DNA of 64,000 nt from Fictibacillus nanhaiensis (GTDB lineage Bacteria > Bacillota > Bacilli > Bacillales > Fictibacillaceae), in the NCBI GenBank assembly GCA_016401345.1, contig JAEACG010000004.1:1-64000 (forward strand), read 5' to 3'. The translations under genes were made by a program, and so were the position numbers. The notes beneath the pieces are model-generated. The model saw only the letters and a program-made list of their open reading frames with translations, searched no databases and was not told the DNA's origin. This document shows, piece by piece, positions 7,844 to 17,298 of the stretch. Each line of letters begins with the position of its first letter. Positions within the stretch are counted from its first letter, which is position 1.

Positions 7844-9504
7844 TGATTGTAAAAAAACGTCTTGGCGATTTGTTAGTTGAATCGGGATTAATTACTGAGG
7901 AACTTCTTAACCAAACGTTACAGGACAAGAGAAAGAATCAGAAGCTTGGAGATGCACTCATTGAAAAAGGTTATCTATCCGAGCAGCAGTTAATTGAGGT
8001 TCTGGAGTTCCAGCTCGGTATTCCACATATCAGTTTGTATCGATATCCGATTGAAGAGCAAGCGATTGCCATCGTTCCACGAGAGTTTGCTAGAAGAAAC
8101 TTTTTGATCCCTATCAAGAAAGAGGGAGAAAAGCTTTTTGTGGCGATGGCAGATCCAATGGATTTCATGGTAATTGATGATCTTCGTTTAACGACAGGCT
8201 TCCAGATTGAGAGGGTCATTTCAGCAAAGGACGATATTATCCGTGCACAAAATAAATATTATGATGTGGATGATTCTATGAACGAACTGTTAGAGCTGTT
8301 GCCTCAAGGTACAGCTCTAACAGATGAGAGTCGGATCACTGAGGATGATTCTCCTATTGTTAAGCTCGTCAATCAAATTATCCAACAAGCGATTCAGCAA
8401 AAAGCGAGTGATATTCACTTTGATCCACACGAGACAAAGCTGCTCGTCAGGTTTAGGATAGACGGACTATTGAAGACGGAGCGAAGTTTGCCAAAGCATA
8501 TGCAGAACATGCTGACAGCTCGCATCAAAATCATGGCAAACCTGAACATCACGGAGAATCGTTTACCCCAAGATGGACGGATTAAAATTAACTTAGAGAT
8601 GCACCCAGTAGATCTGCGTGTATCGACCTTACCCGCCATTTTTGGTGAGAAGATTGTGCTGCGGATTCTGGATCTTGGAAGCACGTTAAACAACTTAGAT
8701 AATTTAGGATTTAATAAGCTGAATTACAAACGATTCACGACTCTTATTAAACAGCCTAACGGAATTATTTTAATAACTGGACCTACTGGTTCTGGTAAAT
8801 CTTCTACGCTTTATGCAGCATTAAATCGTTTGAACAGTGAGGAAGTAAACTTAGTAACGGTTGAAGACCCAGTTGAATATCAGCTTGAAGGCATCAACCA
8901 GATTCAGGTAAATGCAGCAGTTGGATTAACGTTTGCTAGTGGTCTGCGATCCATTCTGCGGCAAGACCCAGATGTCGTGATGGTAGGTGAGATTCGAGAT
9001 ACAGAAACCGCTGAAATTGCGGTTAGAGCCTCGTTAACGGGCCATCTCGTTCTTAGCACACTTCACACGAATGATTCCATCGGCACAATCGCTCGTTTAA
9101 CAGACATGGGTGTTGAACCGTTCCTTGTTGCAGCTTCTCTATCAGGTATAGTGGCACAACGTCTTGTTCGAAAAGTCTGTAGAGATTGTAAACAGACGTT
9201 TAAAGTGACGGAACGCGAGAAAGAAATCTTTTTAAAGCGTGGCATTAAAATTGAAGCTATTTCTCGTGGTAAAGGGTGCGGGATGTGTAACATGACCGGT
9301 TATAAAGGAAGGATTGCGATTCACGAAATATTGGTAGTGGACGAGCATATCCGACAGATGATTATGAACAACAAACCAATTCTTGAGATCCGAGAGTATG
9401 CCATGAAAAACGGAACGATCTTCCTCATTGATGATGGTCTGTTAAAAGTAAAACAAGGTTTAACCACTACTGAAGAAGTTCTAAGAGTAGCAATAAGTGA
9501 GTAG
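7843..9504 (+). CDS. pilB: Type IV pilus assembly ATPase PilB
   Basis: The 553-residue GspE/PilB hexameric ATPase drives pilin polymerisation at the inner face of the membrane. Residues 5-60 carry two MshEN-type motifs (RLGDLLVESGLI and KLGDALIEKGYL), the pattern that binds cyclic di-GMP in MshE-like ATPases. Walker A is GPTGSGKS at 313-320, and Walker B with the Asp box is DPDVVMVGEIRD at 375-386. A C-terminal tetracysteine zinc site (VCRDC, then CGMC) is intact. The gene is translationally coupled to the VanW-like gene. Competence ComGA proteins lack the long N-terminal domain, so this is a pilus, not a com, ATPase. Confidence 0.95.
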   Translation: MIVKKRLGDLLVESGLITEELLNQTLQDKRKNQKLGDALIEKGYLSEQQLIEVLEFQLGIPHISLYRYPIEEQAIAIVPREFARRNFLIPIKKEGEKLFVAMADPMDFMVIDDLRLTTGFQIERVISAKDDIIRAQNKYYDVDDSMNELLELLPQGTALTDESRITEDDSPIVKLVNQIIQQAIQQKASDIHFDPHETKLLVRFRIDGLLKTERSLPKHMQNMLTARIKIMANLNITENRLPQDGRIKINLEMHPVDLRVSTLPAIFGEKIVLRILDLGSTLNNLDNLGFNKLNYKRFTTLIKQPNGIILITGPTGSGKSSTLYAALNRLNSEEVNLVTVEDPVEYQLEGINQIQVNAAVGLTFASGLRSILRQDPDVVMVGEIRDTETAEIAVRASLTGHLVLSTLHTNDSIGTIARLTDMGVEPFLVAASLSGIVAQRLVRKVCRDCKQTFKVTEREKEIFLKRGIKIEAISRGKGCGMCNMTGYKGRIAIHEILVVDEHIRQMIMNNKPILEIREYAMKNGTIFLIDDGLLKVKQGLTTTEEVLRVAISE

Positions 9505-9513
9505 GTGGCAGAC

Positions 9514-10554
9514 ATGAAAGAAAAGCTAGAGCAGTGGCTACGAGCAGCATTTCAATTGAAGGCTTCGGATGTACATCTCTCTGTTGGAATGCCGCCTGTT
9601 TTTCGCATAAATGGTGCTCTTAAGCGGTATGGCAGTGAGTCGTTAAGACCAGATGATACATTAGGTATCGCTCAAACGGTGATTGATCCGAAATATTACT
9701 CAGCGTTTGAAGAGACGGGTGAGATCGATATTTCTTATGGCATTCAAGGACTGTCACGATTCCGAGTGAATGCATACAGACAACGCTCATGTGTTAGCTT
9801 AGCGATTAGAATTATACCGACTTCCATTCCTAGTCTAGAGGAGCTTTCTTTACCAGAGATTGTTCGTAAGATGGCTACCAAACATCAGGGACTCGTGCTT
9901 GTCACAGGTCCTACGGGAAGTGGAAAGTCGACTACCCTAGCCTCGATGATCGATTATATGAACCGGACAATGAGCCGGCACATTATTACGTTAGAGGACC
10001 CGATCGAATATTTGCACCGGCACCATACGTGTGTAATCGATCAGCGTGAAATTGGTTTTGACACCAATAATTTTGCAAACGGTCTCCGATCGGCTCTTCG
10101 TCAAGATCCTGATGTCATTCTTTTAGGTGAGATGAGAGATTTGGAGACAATCGCAACCGCCATCACAGCAGCAGAAACGGGTCACCTTGTATTAGGAACA
10201 CTTCATACATCGAACGCTCCTTCTACAGTTGATAGGATCGTAGACGTGTTTCCTCCAGAACAGCAAGGACAGGTACGTATTCAGCTAGCTTCCGTATTAG
10301 TAGGTGTTATGTCACAGCGGCTGCTTCCGACCATTAATGGTAAAGGGAGAAAAGCCATTACAGAAATTTTAGTGAATACACCAGCTGTCGCTAACTTAAT
10401 ACGTAACGAAAAGAACCATCAGTTGCAAAGTGTGATGCAGACAAGCAGAAGCGCGGGCATGCATACTTTTGAGATGTCAGTACGAGAAGCATATGAGAAA
10501 AATGAGATCTCAAAAGAATATGTAGAGCCCTACCTCCAGGAAACGGGGGGATAG
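9514..10554 (+). CDS. pilT: Type IV pilus retraction ATPase PilT
   Basis: The 346-residue PilT depolymerises the pilus for twitching or retraction. It shows the ASDVHLSVGMPP N-terminal motif, Walker A GPTGSGKS, the Asp box (DPDVILLGEMRD), and the LIRNEK helix that corresponds to the AIRNLIRE retraction motif. I place the start at ATG 9514 because AGGTGG lies at 9503-9508; a GTG at 9505 lies inside that ribosome binding site. Bacillus competence clusters have no PilT, so its presence says this pilus can retract. Confidence 0.93.
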   Translation: MKEKLEQWLRAAFQLKASDVHLSVGMPPVFRINGALKRYGSESLRPDDTLGIAQTVIDPKYYSAFEETGEIDISYGIQGLSRFRVNAYRQRSCVSLAIRIIPTSIPSLEELSLPEIVRKMATKHQGLVLVTGPTGSGKSTTLASMIDYMNRTMSRHIITLEDPIEYLHRHHTCVIDQREIGFDTNNFANGLRSALRQDPDVILLGEMRDLETIATAITAAETGHLVLGTLHTSNAPSTVDRIVDVFPPEQQGQVRIQLASVLVGVMSQRLLPTINGKGRKAITEILVNTPAVANLIRNEKNHQLQSVMQTSRSAGMHTFEMSVREAYEKNEISKEYVEPYLQETGG

Positions 10555-10557
10555 AAT

Positions 10558-11766
10558 ATGGCACAGTTTAGTTACGTAGGTCGTGACAGGAGCGGGAAGA
10601 GGCGTACAGGGCAAGTCCTTGGCCTTTCCAAAAGAGAAGCAGTGCTGAAGTTGAAAGAAAAGGGGATTGCTGTAACGGATGTTCAAGAAATGAAGCAAAC
10701 ATTCTTGAACAAAGAGATTTCCATTGGAAAGCAAGTAAAGTCACAGCAATTTGTCATTTTTCTTAGACAGTTCGCAACGCTTCTTCGAGCAGGAGTAACC
10801 GTGGTAGATGCAACTAGCATCCTGTCCGCTCAGACCGAAAGTAAAGCTCTTCAAAAAGTCTTGAGGGACATTGAAGAGGAGCTGCGACAAGGGAATCTAT
10901 TGTCAGTAGCGATGGGGAAGCACCGAGCGATCTTCCCTTCGATCGTCATCAACATGATTTCAGCAGGAGAAGTCAGTGGTAGTCTTGATGATACTCTTGA
11001 TCAGCTGGCAACGTATTTTGAGAAACAGCATTACACGAAGCAAAAGATTGTATCAGCGATGATGTATCCGATGATTGTGGGTGTAGTTGCTGTCTTCGTT
11101 GTTATTTTCTTGCTCGCAAAAGTTGTTCCTAGCTTTGCCGCGATGCTCGAGGATGCAGGTGGAGAGCTTCCTTTGATTACAAAGGTTGTTCTCAGTGCCA
11201 GTGATTTTGTACAAGTTTTTTGGTGGCTTTTTATTGTTTTGGGAGTGCTTTTTTACATAGCTATTATTTTTGTAAGGAGAAATCCCTCTAGCAAATTTTA
11301 CTTGGATTATACATTGTTGAAGATCCCGGTGTTCGGTAAAATTCTGCAAAAATCCGTTTTAGCCAGAATGACAAGGACTCTCAGCTCTTTGTTCTCAAGT
11401 TCTGTACCCATTCTTCAAGCCTTATCCATCGTTGAGAAGGTTGTAGAAAATGAGGTAGTTGCAAAAGTAATCCGTGATTCAAGAGACGCTTTAGAAAAAG
11501 GACAGCGGTTAACAGAGCCGATGAAAAAGCATTGGATTTTTCCACCACTTGTTACCCAAATGATATCTATAGGCGAGGAAACAGGATCACTCGATGAGAT
11601 GTTAGCAAAAGTAGCGGAGTTTTATGAAAAGGAAGTTGAAACGGCGACAGATCGGTTAAAGTCATTGATCGAACCAATCATGATTGTTGTATTGGCATCT
11701 GTTGTTGGAACAATTGTTATTGCCATTATTGTACCGATGTTTGAAGTCTATAAAACAATTGGATAA
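10558..11766 (+). CDS. pilC: Type IV pilus inner-membrane platform PilC
   Basis: The 402-residue protein has the duplicated T2SSF/GspF architecture. The N-terminal part (FSYVGRDRSGKRRTGQV) precedes a first cytoplasmic helical domain, then two membrane helices near residues 168-240, a second copy of the domain, and a final membrane helix at ~375-398. PilC is the platform on which PilB and PilT act. It begins 3 bp after pilT and is followed by the major pilin gene. Confidence 0.93.
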   Translation: MAQFSYVGRDRSGKRRTGQVLGLSKREAVLKLKEKGIAVTDVQEMKQTFLNKEISIGKQVKSQQFVIFLRQFATLLRAGVTVVDATSILSAQTESKALQKVLRDIEEELRQGNLLSVAMGKHRAIFPSIVINMISAGEVSGSLDDTLDQLATYFEKQHYTKQKIVSAMMYPMIVGVVAVFVVIFLLAKVVPSFAAMLEDAGGELPLITKVVLSASDFVQVFWWLFIVLGVLFYIAIIFVRRNPSSKFYLDYTLLKIPVFGKILQKSVLARMTRTLSSLFSSSVPILQALSIVEKVVENEVVAKVIRDSRDALEKGQRLTEPMKKHWIFPPLVTQMISIGEETGSLDEMLAKVAEFYEKEVETATDRLKSLIEPIMIVVLASVVGTIVIAIIVPMFEVYKTIG

Positions 11767-11793
11767 TACCAATTATAAGAGAGGAAAAATATT

Positions 11794-12246
11794 ATGTTAA
11801 ATCTATTAAAAAAACAATTAAAAAATGAAAAAGGCTTAACGTTGATTGAGCTATTGGTTGTTATCGTAATTTTAGGTATTATTGCTGCAATTGCTGTGGT
11901 GAGTATTGGAGGTCTATTAGATAACTCAAAGAAAGATGCTCATATTGCGAATGCTGAACAGTTAATTAACGCTGCAAGAATGGCTGTTGTAGCGGATAAT
12001 AATACTAGTGGCGGAAGTTACACAATGACGCAGCTAATTACATTAGGACATCTTGAATCTGAGCCAAAGGACCCTAGTGGTACAGCTTATGATAAAGATG
12101 CAAGTAAAGTGGTTGTTACAAAAGGTACAAATAATGGGAATTTAACGTACACAGTTACACTAGCTAAATCAAGTACGCTATTTTATATCAATGGAAAGAC
12201 CAAACCAGTAAGAGATGATGTTAAAGTTCCTGCTGCTGCAAATTAA
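11794..12246 (+). CDS. pilA: Major type IV pilin
   Basis: The 150-residue prepilin has a 14-residue charged leader ending in EKG, cleaved before LTLIELLVVIVILGI, with Glu at +5. A long hydrophobic helix and a compact Ser/Thr/Gly-rich globular domain follow. There are no cysteines. It is the only pilin on the plus strand, and its place between pilC and pilM makes it the likely main fibre subunit. The ribosome binding site GAGAGG lies upstream of ATG 11794. Confidence 0.9.
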   Translation: MLNLLKKQLKNEKGLTLIELLVVIVILGIIAAIAVVSIGGLLDNSKKDAHIANAEQLINAARMAVVADNNTSGGSYTMTQLITLGHLESEPKDPSGTAYDKDASKVVVTKGTNNGNLTYTVTLAKSSTLFYINGKTKPVRDDVKVPAAAN

Positions 12247-12276
12247 ATAACTGATATTAAATAAGGAGTTACAAAA

Positions 12277-13263
12277 ATGAATTTCGGTCGACTTGGGCTT
12301 TTTAACAAAAGAAGGATTAACTTAATCATTCAAGATCATGTCATACGCTTCGTAGAGATGAAGAATCCAGAACTCCTTGATGTTAAAAGCTCTGGTGAAC
12401 GCTATATTCCTGATGGTGTTATTCAGGACGGGACCATTGTCGACCGAGAATCTTTGTTTCTCATTTTAGAAGAATGTGTGGATGATTGGGAAATAAAAGG
12501 AAGAGAAGTACAGTTTTTAATTCCTGATAGCAAGCTTGTTATTCGTAAACAACATATACCCTCTGAGCTATTAGAAGAGGAAATTAAAGGCTATCTTTAT
12601 ATGGAATTAGGTAGCTCTATCCATCTACCTTTTGAAGATCCTCTATTTGATTATGTTCTGATAGATAAAGATGAGGCTGATAGAGATATTTTGCTATTTG
12701 CTGCCTCGGAACAATTGGTTGCTGAGTATACATCACTACTAGAGGACGTTAAATTAAAACCGGTTGTAGCTGATGCGTCCTCTGTAGCTTTATATCGTCT
12801 TTTATTTCTTAAACAACTAGTGAAACCAGAAGATCATACGCTTTGTTTACAATTTGATATACCGGCAGTTCAACTTAGTGTTTTTCACAATCATAAGCCT
12901 CTCTTTTTTAATCATATCAAGATGGAAAACGATATGACGGGTTGGAACTTCAATCATAGCACGCATGATATACAACTGATTAAATGGCAAGGTGAATTAG
13001 GTTTTGTTCACGGACTCATTGAGGATAAACTTGTAGAGATTGAACGCATTATCAACTATTACAAATTTACGATCAATCAAGGTCAGCAGGGAGTTACGAA
13101 AATTGTCTTAACTGGTGAACTTCCTGAGCTTACATATATACAAGAAAGATTAGAAGGAAAACTAGATGTTCCTGTTATACGAGTAGATTCTTCCGATCAT
13201 TCTTTACCCGCTCAGTTTAATGTTATGCTTGGCTTGAGTTTAAAAGAGGTGCAGTTATGTTAG
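12277..13263 (+). CDS. pilM: Pilus alignment protein PilM
   Basis: The 328-residue protein has the actin-like PilM fold. The start INLIIQDHVIRFVEMK, the IPDGVIQDGTIVDRE segment and a late glycine loop (KIVLTGELPEL) are diagnostic. PilM is cytoplasmic, binds nucleotide and the N-terminal peptide of PilN, and connects the assembly ATPase to the membrane subcomplex. The gene overlaps pilN by 7 bp. Confidence 0.88.
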   Translation: MNFGRLGLFNKRRINLIIQDHVIRFVEMKNPELLDVKSSGERYIPDGVIQDGTIVDRESLFLILEECVDDWEIKGREVQFLIPDSKLVIRKQHIPSELLEEEIKGYLYMELGSSIHLPFEDPLFDYVLIDKDEADRDILLFAASEQLVAEYTSLLEDVKLKPVVADASSVALYRLLFLKQLVKPEDHTLCLQFDIPAVQLSVFHNHKPLFFNHIKMENDMTGWNFNHSTHDIQLIKWQGELGFVHGLIEDKLVEIERIINYYKFTINQGQQGVTKIVLTGELPELTYIQERLEGKLDVPVIRVDSSDHSLPAQFNVMLGLSLKEVQLC

Positions 13264-13862
13264 TAGATATAAATCTGTTACCTCAAAAAGAGAAAAAATC
13301 GCTTCAATCACAGGTTCTAATTATCATTTTATTTATTCTTTTTGTAGGTGCAACTTCTTGGATTGGAATTGACTATTATTTAACTTCTTCAGAACTCGCA
13401 CAAAAGGAGACTGCTTTAGAACAAGAAAAAAAATTAGTTGAAGTACAACAACAGCAACTTCAAGGACAGAACAAAAATCAAACAACGATAGTTCCTTTAA
13501 TGGAGAAAATTGATTATGTTCGCGCAAAAGATATTGAAGCGGTGGCTTTACTTCAGCATATTGTAGCTTTACTCCCAGAACGGGGTTACTTTCTAAAATA
13601 TGAATACAAAGATCGTTCAACTATATCGATAGAAGCACGTTTTGATACTCTCGAAGAAACTTCTCATTATTTATATGAACTAACAAATTCGAAATATCTA
13701 ACACAAGCCTCCATTGAAAGTATGGAAACTACTAATTTTGAGGAGCTTGCAGCTGGAGAGGATATGACCCAGTTTGAAGGATTCCTACCAAGATATCATG
13801 CTCAATATAAATTAAAATTTAATCATGAGTTGATTAAAGAATTAAAAGGTGAAGACCAATGA
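13257..13862 (+). CDS. pilN: Pilus assembly protein PilN
   Basis: The 201-residue bitopic membrane protein begins MLVDINLLPQKEK, the signature INLLP peptide that docks into PilM. A single membrane helix (~20-42), a short coiled coil and an outer ferredoxin-like domain follow. The ATG at 13257 lies inside the pilM 3' end, and the stop overlaps pilO by four bases (ATGA), so the three proteins are made together. Confidence 0.87.
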   Translation: MLVDINLLPQKEKKSLQSQVLIIILFILFVGATSWIGIDYYLTSSELAQKETALEQEKKLVEVQQQQLQGQNKNQTTIVPLMEKIDYVRAKDIEAVALLQHIVALLPERGYFLKYEYKDRSTISIEARFDTLEETSHYLYELTNSKYLTQASIESMETTNFEELAAGEDMTQFEGFLPRYHAQYKLKFNHELIKELKGEDQ

Positions 13863-14683
13863 ACAAAGAAAAACTCGTTTCATTTATAGGTATTGGAACG
13901 CTTTTTCTTCTCATTATTTTCGGGGGATACGGGTATTTTGGCATCCTTTCACCACTCCATCAAAAAGTTGAAACTGTAGATTCACAGATTACACAACAAG
14001 CAACACTTTTGAAAAGCTTGGATGGTAAACCTCAGAATTCAGGTTCTACATTGCTTGAGAATACACACTCTCTGCAAGAAGAAGTCCCAGTAAAATCACT
14101 TGTTGATCAGCTTTTACTGCAATTTGAAAAAGCCGAAGTACTTTCTGATAGCTTAATTTTGACAATGAATTTTACAGATGGTGAAGCAACTGAGGACGAC
14201 AGAACTTTAGAAGGTGAAAGTCCAGAAGAGGCTTCTGCTCCTAAGGCACAATCGACAGATGATGCTAATAATGACTCACCTGATACTTCGGAGATGACTG
14301 ATGATAGTCAGAGTCCTGAAGAAGAACCAGTTACACCTGAAGAAAATGACACACCACCGGCACCAGAAGTTCTTCCAGAAGGCGTAAAGAAAATTACAGC
14401 TGAGATATCAGTTGTTTCTAAAGACTACGCAGGTTTAATTAAATTCTTGAAAACCATTCAAGAACAAAAGCGAATCACGATAATTGAAGCAATTTCATTT
14501 GCAGGAACTGATGAACTAGAGGTAGCCTCTGCTGATGCTGTGACTGATCAATTAAAATACGAAATCACCATTTCAGCCTATTATTTACCAGAACTTACGG
14601 ATTACTTAAAAGATCTTCCTAAAGGAGAATTTCCAGCTCCGAACGGAAAAGACAATCCTTTAATTAATAATGACGAAGAGTAG
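13859..14683 (+). CDS. pilO: Pilus assembly protein PilO-like
   Basis: The 274-residue bitopic protein has one N-terminal membrane helix (~9-30), a short coiled coil, a Glu/Asp/Pro/Ser-rich insertion (~95-170) and a C-terminal domain that starts GVKKITAEISVVSKDY, typical of PilO. It pairs with PilN outside the membrane. The acidic insertion is longer than in most PilO proteins. The operon ends here at a strong terminator. I see no PilP or PilQ, as expected for a bacterium without an outer membrane. Confidence 0.82.
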   Translation: MNKEKLVSFIGIGTLFLLIIFGGYGYFGILSPLHQKVETVDSQITQQATLLKSLDGKPQNSGSTLLENTHSLQEEVPVKSLVDQLLLQFEKAEVLSDSLILTMNFTDGEATEDDRTLEGESPEEASAPKAQSTDDANNDSPDTSEMTDDSQSPEEEPVTPEENDTPPAPEVLPEGVKKITAEISVVSKDYAGLIKFLKTIQEQKRITIIEAISFAGTDELEVASADAVTDQLKYEITISAYYLPELTDYLKDLPKGEFPAPNGKDNPLINNDEE

Positions 14684-14692
14684 ATATAGAAA

Positions 14693-14736
14693 AGCCAATC
14701 ACCCTATGTTTTCGGATGATTGGCTTCCTTTTTTAA
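14693..14736. terminator. Bidirectional terminator after pilO
   Basis: AGCCAATCA (14693-14701) pairs perfectly with TGATTGGCT (14717-14725), followed by a T-rich tract on the plus strand. The minus-strand acyltransferase gene ends nine bases beyond the stem. Confidence 0.85.
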
Positions 14737-16685
14737 TCAATATGTTTAATTAAGAATTCTGCATACTCTTTCGCACCAGTGAGCGTTAAATGCACGCCAT
14801 CGCTACCGATATATTCAGGATGTGACTCACTCATCTCAAACCAGTCCACAACTTTAACGTGTTTGTACTCTTTAGAAACAGTAGTAATCGTCTCATTCAC
14901 TTCCTGCTGCCAAGGCTTAGGAACACGTGCTGTAATCATATAAATATCTCGATCACCGATTAATTCAATTAAGTGATGCATTCTCTTTTCTGATAGTGGT
15001 CCGTTCGCTCCAAGCTCAATGACAACAATTTCTCCTAAGCTGCCGGAACTTTTCTTCTGCTGAACGAGATCTTCTGCTTCTCTAAACTGACGCCCGATCT
15101 TCGCGTCCACTTTCGCATTCGGAAATACTTCCTCTATGTGAGGCGTCACGTCAATCATGACGGAATCGCCAATGACTGAGAGTGAGCGTGTATCTTTAGC
15201 AGGTTGTTTCTCTTCATCTGTTTTTTCATCATTAGATGGTGATTCTTCAGAAGGCTTTTCTTCAGGTTTTTCTGCCGGCTTTTCGACTTCAGCACCATCA
15301 GGCTTCGGCTCTGGTCTCACCGTATTCTCTGGAGGTGGCTCTTCATTGCCAACTTTGTCTTGAATAGCAGAGATTACTTTACCTTTACTTAACGCTACTG
15401 AAGTTGTCGTGAAGCCGATCGCAGATACGCACATGAAAAGACCTAAGATACAAGCTGTTAACACAAACCGCCCAATAAACGACCGCTCACGTTTCCATTC
15501 ACCGCGTTTCACCACTCTACAGAATCTCGATAACGCACCTTTACGGATTGGGTTCTCGATGTATTTCCAAGACAGGTTAGCAAGCACGAAGATCAGTACA
15601 ATTTGAAATGTCGTTCTAAAAAAGCTTGGTGCATCCGCTCCCCATTGAGGGCTCGTCAGAACAATCACCGGGAAGTGCCATAAATAGATTCCGTAAGAAC
15701 GAACGCCGACCCAACGTAACGGTTTAAAGCTCAACCATGTGTTGAGTCTGCTTGATGGGTGAACCATTACGGCTACTACTAACAGAGCTGCAACAGATAT
15801 AGCGACCATTCCACCTTGGTAGAGGAAGTCTTGATATTGGTCCGTGCTTGCAAACATGTAAAAGATAAATGCGAGTGCAGATAGTCCGACAAAGTCTAGT
15901 TTCCAACGAATCTCAGGTGGTAGCGTGCTAGACAGTTTGCGGCTCGGCCAGATGACGGCAAGGCTTGCTCCTAGTAAAAGGGAGAACACGCGTGTATCTG
16001 TTCCGTAATAGACACGGCTCGGATCTGCACCTGGTTCGTACAGAATTGCCATGAGTGCTGCTGAAAGGAGTGCACCTACTAGCATCATAGAAAATAGGGA
16101 ACCTTCACGCACTTTCATTTTTAATAGGACGATAATGACCAATGGCCATAGGATATAAAATTGTTCTTCCACCGCTAAACTCCAAAAGTGAGTGAGTAGG
16201 GAAGGGGGTCCAAAGCTTTCGAAATACGAAAGATCTTGGAATATATACCACCAGTTGCTCACATAAAAAATCGCTGCAACGGTATCTTCTTCAAGTTTTT
16301 CAAGCATGGATGGTTCGAACAAGGTTACGTATGTGACGACGACGAGAAGCATCGTAAACATGGCTGGCAATAACCTTCGGGCTCGGCGGATCCAGAAGGT
16401 TTTAAAGTTGATCGAATTTGTTGTTACATATTCCGAGATTAATAGATCGGTTATTAAATATCCTGATAAAACAAAAAAGACAGTAACCCCTAGTAGACCG
16501 CCTGCCGCCCATTCAAAATTAAGATGATAGGCGATAACTGCAAGTACGGCGATGGCCCTTAGTCCATCGAGGCCAGTTATGTATCTGTTTCTGTGTAGAG
16601 GTTGTTCCATGGCTTTCGTTTGCTTAACGGTTGAGTTAGGCTGTTGGCTGCGTTTTCGTTGTTGCTTTGAGTGTCGGTGTTTCAT
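14733..16685 (-). CDS. OatA-like peptidoglycan O-acetyltransferase
   Basis: The 650-residue protein joins an acyltransferase-3 membrane domain (~36-400, about ten helices, starting YITGLDGLRAIAVLAVIAYH) to an extracellular SGNH esterase-like domain (~500-650). Catalytic blocks are visible as GDSVM and DGVHLT. A Pro/Glu/Lys-rich linker separates them. This is the OatA layout: acetyl groups cross the membrane and are placed on wall muramic acid, giving lysozyme resistance. The exact acceptor cannot be read from sequence. A GAGAGGA site precedes the ATG with somewhat long spacing. It is a single-gene unit convergent with the pilus operon. Confidence 0.85.
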   Translation of the reverse strand: MKHRHSKQQRKRSQQPNSTVKQTKAMEQPLHRNRYITGLDGLRAIAVLAVIAYHLNFEWAAGGLLGVTVFFVLSGYLITDLLISEYVTTNSINFKTFWIRRARRLLPAMFTMLLVVVTYVTLFEPSMLEKLEEDTVAAIFYVSNWWYIFQDLSYFESFGPPSLLTHFWSLAVEEQFYILWPLVIIVLLKMKVREGSLFSMMLVGALLSAALMAILYEPGADPSRVYYGTDTRVFSLLLGASLAVIWPSRKLSSTLPPEIRWKLDFVGLSALAFIFYMFASTDQYQDFLYQGGMVAISVAALLVVAVMVHPSSRLNTWLSFKPLRWVGVRSYGIYLWHFPVIVLTSPQWGADAPSFFRTTFQIVLIFVLANLSWKYIENPIRKGALSRFCRVVKRGEWKRERSFIGRFVLTACILGLFMCVSAIGFTTTSVALSKGKVISAIQDKVGNEEPPPENTVRPEPKPDGAEVEKPAEKPEEKPSEESPSNDEKTDEEKQPAKDTRSLSVIGDSVMIDVTPHIEEVFPNAKVDAKIGRQFREAEDLVQQKKSSGSLGEIVVIELGANGPLSEKRMHHLIELIGDRDIYMITARVPKPWQQEVNETITTVSKEYKHVKVVDWFEMSESHPEYIGSDGVHLTLTGAKEYAEFLIKHID

Positions 16686-16885
16686 TACTGCCAGAATCCT
16701 CTCGTTTTCAATTTTTCATTTTTTAGAGTATGTATTGCTACATGTAAATGCCGCAGACATTATTGGTCATTTTTCTACATTTTTTATGTTCCTAAGCAAC
16801 TATTTTACAATAAATAATTAGAAGATTGAGTAGTTTCATAGAATTGTAATAAATTTTTTTTCTAAGCTTCTTTCTTTACTCTTCC

Positions 16886-16912
16886 TCAACAATTTTTTTA
16901 TTAATCCGATAT
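16886..16912 (+). promoter_or_regulatory. Sigma-D promoter of the flaG-fliD-fliS-fliT operon
   Basis: TCAA (16886-16889), exactly 15 bp, then TCCGATAT (16905-16912) matches the sigma-D consensus (TAAA-N15-GCCGATAT) closely. It lies 26 bp before flaG, whose operon is sigma-D dependent in B. subtilis. Confidence 0.7.
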
Positions 16913-16938
16913 AAATTTTAGAGAAAATAAAAGGGGCG

Positions 16939-17283
16939 ATGAAGGTGGAACTGCAATCAATTAGTTCTCCTGTATTTCAAAAGTCTGAGCCTGTGCTTAA
17001 AAGCCAAAACCAACCAGAACAAACGACTCAAGCCGAAGCTTCAGTACAAGGGAAACCAACGAAAGAATCACTAGAAAAAGTGATTCATGCGATGAACGAT
17101 ATGTTAAAACCAACACACACTTCTTCAAAATTTGTGCTTCACGAAAAGTTGAACGATTATTACGTTCAAGTCGTGGATGAAGTAACACAAGAAGTGCTTA
17201 AGGAGATTCCAAACAAAAAGTTCCTTGATATGTATGCGGATATGATTGATTTTATGGGTATTTTTGTAGATAAAAAAATTTAG
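16939..17283 (+). CDS. flaG: Flagellar protein FlaG
   Basis: The 114-residue FlaG/YvyC family protein has a variable Gln-rich N-terminal half and a conserved C-terminal domain (KFVLHEKLNDYYVQVVD, then EVLKEIPNKKFLDMYADM). FlaG is linked to flagellar filament length and cap function. The ATG follows AAAAGGGG. It opens the flaG-fliD-fliS-fliT operon. Confidence 0.9.
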   Translation: MKVELQSISSPVFQKSEPVLKSQNQPEQTTQAEASVQGKPTKESLEKVIHAMNDMLKPTHTSSKFVLHEKLNDYYVQVVDEVTQEVLKEIPNKKFLDMYADMIDFMGIFVDKKI

Positions 17284-17298
17284 GGACGGTGATGAACC

